64,000 bases of DNA. Origin: Fimenecus sp964540535. Its GTDB lineage: Bacteria; Bacillota; Clostridia; Oscillospirales; Acutalibacteraceae. The stretch is from contig CAZIMO010000001.1 of NCBI GenBank assembly GCA_964540535.1, positions 239,925 to 303,924 of the forward strand, given 5' to 3'. Under the pieces are notes generated by a model. That model was not told where the DNA came from, made no database searches, and worked only from the letters and a program-made list of their open reading frames with translations. Made by a program: the position numbers and the translations under genes. Below are positions 59,884 through 64,000 of the stretch, piece by piece; within the stretch, counting starts at the first letter, position 1, and each line of letters starts with the position of its first letter.

Positions 59884-60081
59884 TTATTTGGTAACTATTT
59901 GCTTGGGTTCTTTTACATAAGATTTTACTACCGCTCCACAATTAAGACATATTATGTGATACAGCGTTTGTGATTTGAAGCTAAATATTTTATTTGCAGG
60001 CGCTATAGAACCATAGCCTTCTTGTTTTCCTTCTACAAATTCCAGTTTCCCGCAATAAGGACATTTTTCTGTATAATGCAT
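59884..60081 (-). CDS. Small zinc-ribbon protein
   Basis: 65 residues. CPYCG at the N terminus and CLNCG near residue 45 form a classic zinc ribbon around a beta-rich loop (FSFKSQTLYHI). The ATG at 60081 follows AGAGGAG; an upstream start is less likely. Such short proteins are of unknown role and are found scattered among accessory genes of Firmicutes. Confidence 0.75.
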   Translation of the reverse strand: MHYTEKCPYCGKLEFVEGKQEGYGSIAPANKIFSFKSQTLYHIICLNCGAVVKSYVKEPKQIVTK

Positions 60082-60120
60082 ATTTTTTCTCCTCTGCAAA
60101 TTTATAATTTAACTATTTTT

Positions 60121-60330
60121 TTAACGATAAACTATATTTAATGAATTTAAGATTACGTATATAACTAATAATGTTATCGCTGATATCCACCCATCTGAAT
60201 TTCTCATTAAATATAATACAGAGAATAATATGATAGCTAAAATTACTGTTATTATAATACTTGTAATTATAAAACTCTTTCTTTGTTTTTTACTCTTAAT
60301 ATCATCACTAACCTGTAATATGTCAAACCA
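60121..60330 (-). pseudogene. Possible remnant of a membrane-protein gene
   Basis: A minus-strand frame (ending TAA at 60121) encodes ILQVSDDIKSKKQRKSF followed by hydrophobic stretches (IITSIIITVILAIILFSVLY and ITLLVIYVILNSLNIVY) but has no start codon before an upstream stop. Looks like the 3' end of a gene truncated by its neighbour. Confidence 0.35.
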
Positions 60331-60955
60331 ATTTTATCGGATGACGCACCACGGTTTTCAGCCTTTCCGGCGCAATTCTGCGAGGATCGGAAAGATAAAT
60401 CTCATGGTGATAACGAGTATCCGTAATATCAAGCGCATAGCCGTTCTGCTCCATATATTCATGCATAGCGGCAATTGTAGTCGGCTCGTCATCATATGCT
60501 CCGATATGCATACACTGAACACATTTGCCTTCGTCATAGGTGAAAAACTCCACCGCAGAATAATCGATCTTTTTCTTCTTTGTCGCTTCTGCAACCGCCC
60601 AATCAAAATCAGCTTTTGTTACAAAATCCGGCAGACGAATGACCGAAATAAAGTTTAAATCCTCTTTGCGCGTATAATCAATCCCCTGCACACCATCCTG
60701 CCGCCAAAAGCCCTCCAACGGCGGCACTACATATTCAAAATACCCGTCGATTTTGTGATCGCCCTTGTAGCTCATTTTGATGGTGAATGCAATTCCGTAA
60801 AGCAGACCTATGGACGCTTTGTATTCACCGTTTTCGTCATTCGGGTCGCCTTTGCCGCGCACCGCGATATAATTAAACTTCGGAACAGTCACTATAGACG
60901 GCTTATTTTTCGGCATATAAAATTCTTTGTACTCTTTCTTGTAATCAAACGGCAT
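60323..60955 (-). CDS. GyrI-like domain protein
   Basis: 210 residues. Opens FDYKKEYKEFYMPKNKPSIV and continues with FNYIAVRGKGDPND and LYGIAFTIKMSYKG, the usual N-terminal part of GyrI-like small-molecule-binding proteins in Firmicutes. Later blocks include YFEYVVPPLEGFWRQDG and FTYDEGKCVQCMHIGAYDDEP. These domains bind or hydrolyse amphipathic drugs; here no DNA-binding domain is attached. The ATG at 60955 follows GGAAAGGATG. Two bases after the small membrane-protein gene, so likely cotranscribed. Confidence 0.85.
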   Translation of the reverse strand: MPFDYKKEYKEFYMPKNKPSIVTVPKFNYIAVRGKGDPNDENGEYKASIGLLYGIAFTIKMSYKGDHKIDGYFEYVVPPLEGFWRQDGVQGIDYTRKEDLNFISVIRLPDFVTKADFDWAVAEATKKKKIDYSAVEFFTYDEGKCVQCMHIGAYDDEPTTIAAMHEYMEQNGYALDITDTRYHHEIYLSDPRRIAPERLKTVVRHPIKLV

Positions 60956-60957
60956 TT

Positions 60958-61203
60958 TTAGCATCCTTTCCTTGCTATGATATAGTCTCGGTATTTTTTC
61001 ACGACAGAACCGACAATAAGCAGCGCTATCACAATAGCAATGCCACACATAAGTGAATTCTTGCTTTGATGTGCTGCCGCAAACAATGCAAATACGATGC
61101 TTCCGAACAGAAATATCAGCACCGTCGATACCTTTCGGGATATAACACCTTCTGCAATACCTTCTAAAATAAGCTCGAAGATAAATTCAAATAGAATATC
61201 CAT
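60958..61203 (-). CDS. Small two-helix membrane protein
   Basis: 81 residues. Acidic amphipathic start (MDILFEFIFELILEGIAEGV), hydrophobic helices around residues 28-45 (LIFLFGSIVFALFAA) and 52-66 (CGIAIVIALLIVGSVV), basic end (KKYRDYIIARKG). AAGAAGTGAA upstream. Cotranscribed with the GyrI-like gene by spacing. Function unknown. Confidence 0.65.
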   Translation of the reverse strand: MDILFEFIFELILEGIAEGVISRKVSTVLIFLFGSIVFALFAAAHQSKNSLMCGIAIVIALLIVGSVVKKYRDYIIARKGC

Positions 61204-61981
61204 ACGGATTCACTTCTTTATTTTTGATTCCCGATCTCAATTTTTTCATCTTTACACTGTTTTTTCGTAAAACTTATTTTTTCAGTTTACTAATTAATAT
61301 CATAATAACATTCCATACAATCCAGCCTATGGATAATCCTATAACCTTTCATAAATATGCTGACCCTCTCGACCGCCACGTGTTGTATATATTATAGCCG
61401 TTTAAACAAACTGTTTCAACCGTGCGAATTTAAATTTTTTGCGATTTTCTCACAGGAACATATTGACAAAGTGAAAATATAAGTATAATGATGTTATCAG
61501 TATTACTAACAGGCGAACACGCAAATCTGTAAACATAATTGTTGCGTTATTTAATATCACTTTAAAGATGATTTTTTAATAAATAATGTGATTATCAACC
61601 ATTAAATCTGCATTACAAAGAATTGAAGTGTTAGACATTTTTGCGTTCCGAGAATATATAAGAATTTTAAGGCAGTTATGCTATTGTGGGAAAACAGATA
61701 GACGCAAGGGACTTAGAATTCCTCGGCAGCAATACCTTGATGAATACTTCTTATGCAATTGCAGAGTTTTTGGATTGTTTCCTACAAATCATTTCTGCAT
61801 TGTTTGTAGACTGTTTTTTCTGTACTTTGATATTATATCTATGTGATATTTGCACAACCATTTGGTGTGCGATAAAATATTATATTGACTCGTCATAAAA
61901 TCTCTGCTCGTATTTTTAGTAAGCTTGAACATCTACTATTTTACTGCTCATTTGGAGATTTTTTGTATACCATTTATCACT

Positions 61982-62005
61982 CACCCGCATAGCGGGTGGT
62001 TTTTT
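61982..62005 (+). terminator. Plus-strand terminator
   Basis: CACCCGC-ATA-GCGGGTG (61982-61998) followed by GTTTTTT. The plus-strand transcript it ends is not identified; it suggests an unrecognised small gene or RNA between 61480 and 61980. Confidence 0.75.
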
Positions 62006-62048
62006 GCTTCATGCCTCACAGCACTAAACTGCCTAAAAACATTAATAA

Positions 62049-62098
62049 AACCCTCCTATGATGGATATTTCTATTCTACCATAGGAGGGTTATTTTTT
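62049..62098. terminator. Terminator after the surface-protein gene
   Basis: Perfect 12-bp arms AACCCTCCTATG (62049-62060) and CATAGGAGGGTT (62080-62091), T-rich on both strands. Confidence 0.82.
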
Positions 62099-62171
62099 AT
62101 TGTCCGATTTTACCGGTTGTGTTCATCATTTTACAGGAATTTTTATAATAACTCTTTCGAATATTATCAGA

Positions 62172-64000
62172 TCAATGATGAAATTTCTTTTTTTTGCTGT
62201 ATAGCGTTATTCCGGACAAATTTGATGCAGATGCAATCAGCATGATAAACCAAAGCAACAGATTGTTACTATTGCCGGTTTCAGGATTTTCCGTTATGGG
62301 AATCTCTACTCCGAAATTTTCTATTACAGGAATTTCTATTGCAGATTTTTCATAACCGCAAATTGAACATTTTTCATGCTTAAATCCCTTTTCTGTTTCA
62401 GTGGCCTCTTTATCGATAAGCCATTCAAACGAGTGAGCGTATTCTTCAAGTTCCGCACCGCAAAGCGTGCAGTTCTTCCAATGTTCATTTGAATTAACTC
62501 CAAACTCGTCAGACGGATAGTGTCCTGTTGCAGGCATAACTTCTATCTTTTCAATATATCCGCAGTCTTCGCAGATATGATAGGTATATCCTGATGTTGT
62601 ACAAGTTGCTTCTACTGTTATTGGTTCGCCGTAAGCATGTTCTTTTACAGGTATATCTGCAATCTTCTCTGTTCGTCCGCAGTCTTTACAGATATGATAA
62701 GTATATCCCGCTGTTGTACAAGTTGCTTCTACGGTTATTGGGTCGCCGTAAGTGTGTCCTGTTGCAGCTATTACCTCTGTCTCAAGAAGCTTGCCGCATT
62801 CAGTACATTCCTTATGCTGGCTGCCTGTTGTTACACAACCTGCTTCAGCATCGTTAATCCAGTCGCTTGCGCTATGTCCTGTTGCAGGCATAACTTCTGT
62901 CTTTTCAATATATCCGCAGTCCTTGCAGATGTGATAAGTGTATCCTGCTGTTGTACAGGTTGCTTCTACTGTTATTGGGTCACCGTAAGTGTGTCCTGTT
63001 GCAGCTATTACCTCTGTCTCAAGAAGTTTGCCGCATTCGGTACATTCCTTATGCTGACTGCCTGTTGTTACACAACTTGCTTCAGCATCGGTAATCCAGT
63101 CACTTGCTTTATGTCCGGTTGCAGGCATAACTTCTGTCTTTTCAATATATCCGCAGTCCTTGCAGATGTGATAAGTGTATCCTGCTGTTGTACAAGTTGC
63201 TTCTACTGTTATTGGTTCGCCGTAAGCATGTTCTTTTACAGGTATATCTGCAATCTTCTCTGTTCGTCCGCAGTCTTTGCAGATGTGATAGGTGTATCCC
63301 GCTGTTGTACAGGTTGCTTCTACTGTTACGGGGTCGCCGTAAGTGTGTCCTGTAACAGCTATTACCTCTGTTTCAAGAAGCTTGCCGCATTCGGTACATT
63401 CTTTATGCTGGCTTCCTGTTGTTACACAACTTGCTTCAGCATCGGTAATCCAGTCGCCTGCGCTATGTCCTGTAACAGCTATTACCTCTGTTTCAAGAAG
63501 CTTGCCGCATTCAGTACATTCCTTATGCTGACTTCCAGTTGTTACACAACTTGCTTCAGCATCGGTGATCCAGTCGCTTGCGCTATGTCCTGTTGCAGGC
63601 ATAACTTCTGTCTTTTCAATATATCCGCAGTCCTTGCAGATGTGATAAGTGTATCCTGCTGTTGTACAAGTTGCTTCTACTGTTATTGGGTCGCCGTAAG
63701 TATGTTCTTTAACAGCTATCTCTTCTACCTTTTCTGTTCGTCCGCAGTCTTTGCAGATGTGATAGGTGTATCCCGCTGTTGTACAGGTTGCTTCTACTGT
63801 TATTGGTTCACCGTAACTATGTCCTGTAACAGCTATTACCTCTGTTTCAAGAAGCTTGCCGCATTCAGTACATTCCTTATGCTGACTTCCTGTTGTTACA
63901 CAGCCTGCTTCAGCATCGGTAATCCAGTCGCTTGCGCTATGTCCTGTTGCAGCTATTACCTCTGTTTCAAGAAGCTTACCGCATTCGGTACATTCCTTAT
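62172..64000 (-). CDS. C-terminal part of a sortase-anchored surface protein with CxxC repeats
   Basis: The frame is open to the right edge, so the N terminus is missing; 608 residues are visible. Internal ATGs are not starts. About 13 modules of roughly 40 residues alternate between two types: GHTYGDPITVEATCTTAGYT with HICKDCG, and SDWITDAEASCVTTGSQHKE with CTECGKLL. Each has one Cys plus a CxxC pair, a small zinc-ribbon-like or disulphide-bonded unit. The C terminus has an NPETGN sorting-like motif, a hydrophobic helix (LLLWFIMLIASASN) and a KKKK tail, as in cell-wall anchored proteins. The last module is degenerate. Probably an extended stalk of an adhesin or extracellular enzyme. Confidence 0.88.
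   Translation of the reverse strand, partial: KECTECGKLLETEVIAATGHSASDWITDAEAGCVTTGSQHKECTECGKLLETEVIAVTGHSYGEPITVEATCTTAGYTYHICKDCGRTEKVEEIAVKEHTYGDPITVEATCTTAGYTYHICKDCGYIEKTEVMPATGHSASDWITDAEASCVTTGSQHKECTECGKLLETEVIAVTGHSAGDWITDAEASCVTTGSQHKECTECGKLLETEVIAVTGHTYGDPVTVEATCTTAGYTYHICKDCGRTEKIADIPVKEHAYGEPITVEATCTTAGYTYHICKDCGYIEKTEVMPATGHKASDWITDAEASCVTTGSQHKECTECGKLLETEVIAATGHTYGDPITVEATCTTAGYTYHICKDCGYIEKTEVMPATGHSASDWINDAEAGCVTTGSQHKECTECGKLLETEVIAATGHTYGDPITVEATCTTAGYTYHICKDCGRTEKIADIPVKEHAYGEPITVEATCTTSGYTYHICEDCGYIEKIEVMPATGHYPSDEFGVNSNEHWKNCTLCGAELEEYAHSFEWLIDKEATETEKGFKHEKCSICGYEKSAIEIPVIENFGVEIPITENPETGNSNNLLLWFIMLIASASNLSGITLYSKKKKFHH
62500..64000. repeat. Tandem coding repeats of about 120 bp
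   Basis: The surface-protein modules are highly similar at DNA level with a period near 120 bp in two alternating types, in orders such as B-B-A-A-B-A-B-A-A. Near-identity between distant copies indicates recent duplication or gene conversion, and copy number is likely to vary or to be misassembled. Confidence 0.85.

Larger units (their letters stand above)
61204..62171. other. Gene-poor kilobase
   Basis: No supported gene. AT-rich, with a promoter-like TTGACA (61463) and TATAAT (61484) separated by only 15 bases, and open frames at 61628-61898 that lack a ribosome binding site and family features. Two clear terminators lie toward the right end. Confidence 0.5.

Noticed and set aside
61628..61898. 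Two overlapping open frames in the gene-poor region
   Set aside because: They overlap in different frames, have no ribosome binding site and a composition of AT-rich noncoding DNA; kept only as a possible unassigned transcript.
62500..64000. CRISPR-like array
   Set aside because: The regular repeats are coding modules of a surface protein in one open frame, with a period near 120 bp and no unique spacers. No cas genes are present in the window.

Overview
The window looks like the chromosome of a low-to-moderate GC, Gram-positive anaerobe of the Clostridia, probably a gut Ruminococcaceae/Oscillospiraceae relative. The evidence is the ctsR-mcsA-mcsB-clpC operon with CtsR operators, a T-box leader before pheST, an IreB-family gene, a dnaD-dnaI pair, AGGAGG-type ribosome binding sites and several TTGACA/TATAAT promoters. 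The organism is inferred from gene content, not from a database search.

Region 1 (1-27.7 kb) is housekeeping chromosome. In order it holds a DUF1846 gene cut by the window edge, a decayed vanZ-like gene, an orphan ABC ATPase, a T-box-controlled pheS-pheT operon with a MITE-like insertion in its leader, an ireB-PRTase-membrane protein operon, uxaB-uxaA for hexuronate catabolism, a divergent small-regulator/membrane-protein pair, the clpC stress operon, dnaD-dnaI, galM, ilvN-leuC-leuD, a Cys-rich microprotein, hflX, an HTH-membrane regulator, a lipoprotein and a stand-alone 5'-3' exonuclease.

Region 2 (about 27.76-47.29 kb) is an integrated mobilizable element sitting exactly in the anticodon loop of a tRNA-Pro(UGG) gene. 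The native tRNA is split: its 5' half lies at 27725-27762 and its 3' half at 47290-47334. The element carries a complete replacement tRNA-Pro at 27932-28007. Its left part is a mobility module: two tandem tyrosine recombinases, a MobP-type relaxase, an accessory protein, a likely oriT, an HTH protein and an excisionase. Its right part is a defence cargo read leftward: a retron (msr-msd RNA plus RT-TOPRIM), a four-gene LlaJI-type restriction system with its own HTH gene, a peptide-deformylase-like gene and a single-chain SIR2-APAZ-PIWI (short Argonaute) protein.

Region 3 (47.3-58.3 kb) is a second accessory island, apparently built in pieces. It holds an orphan nucleotidyltransferase cassette, a chimera of a DUF3644 (HEPN-like motif) protein with the catalytic half of a tyrosine recombinase, a restriction system with a fused m5C-m6A methyltransferase, HNH and GIY-YIG nucleases and an HTH controller, then TnpV and DUF6809 genes and a membrane-protein cassette. 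A 35-40 bp sequence recurs in the same orientation at the borders of these modules and of the modules in region 2. This repeat is the least explained feature of the window.

Region 4 (58.3-64 kb) holds small regulatory and accessory genes (an HTH protein with a glycine ladder, SRPBCC, zinc ribbon, GyrI-like, small membrane protein), a gene-poor kilobase, and the C-terminal part of a sortase-anchored surface protein made of about 40-residue CxxC repeats. That gene runs off the right edge.
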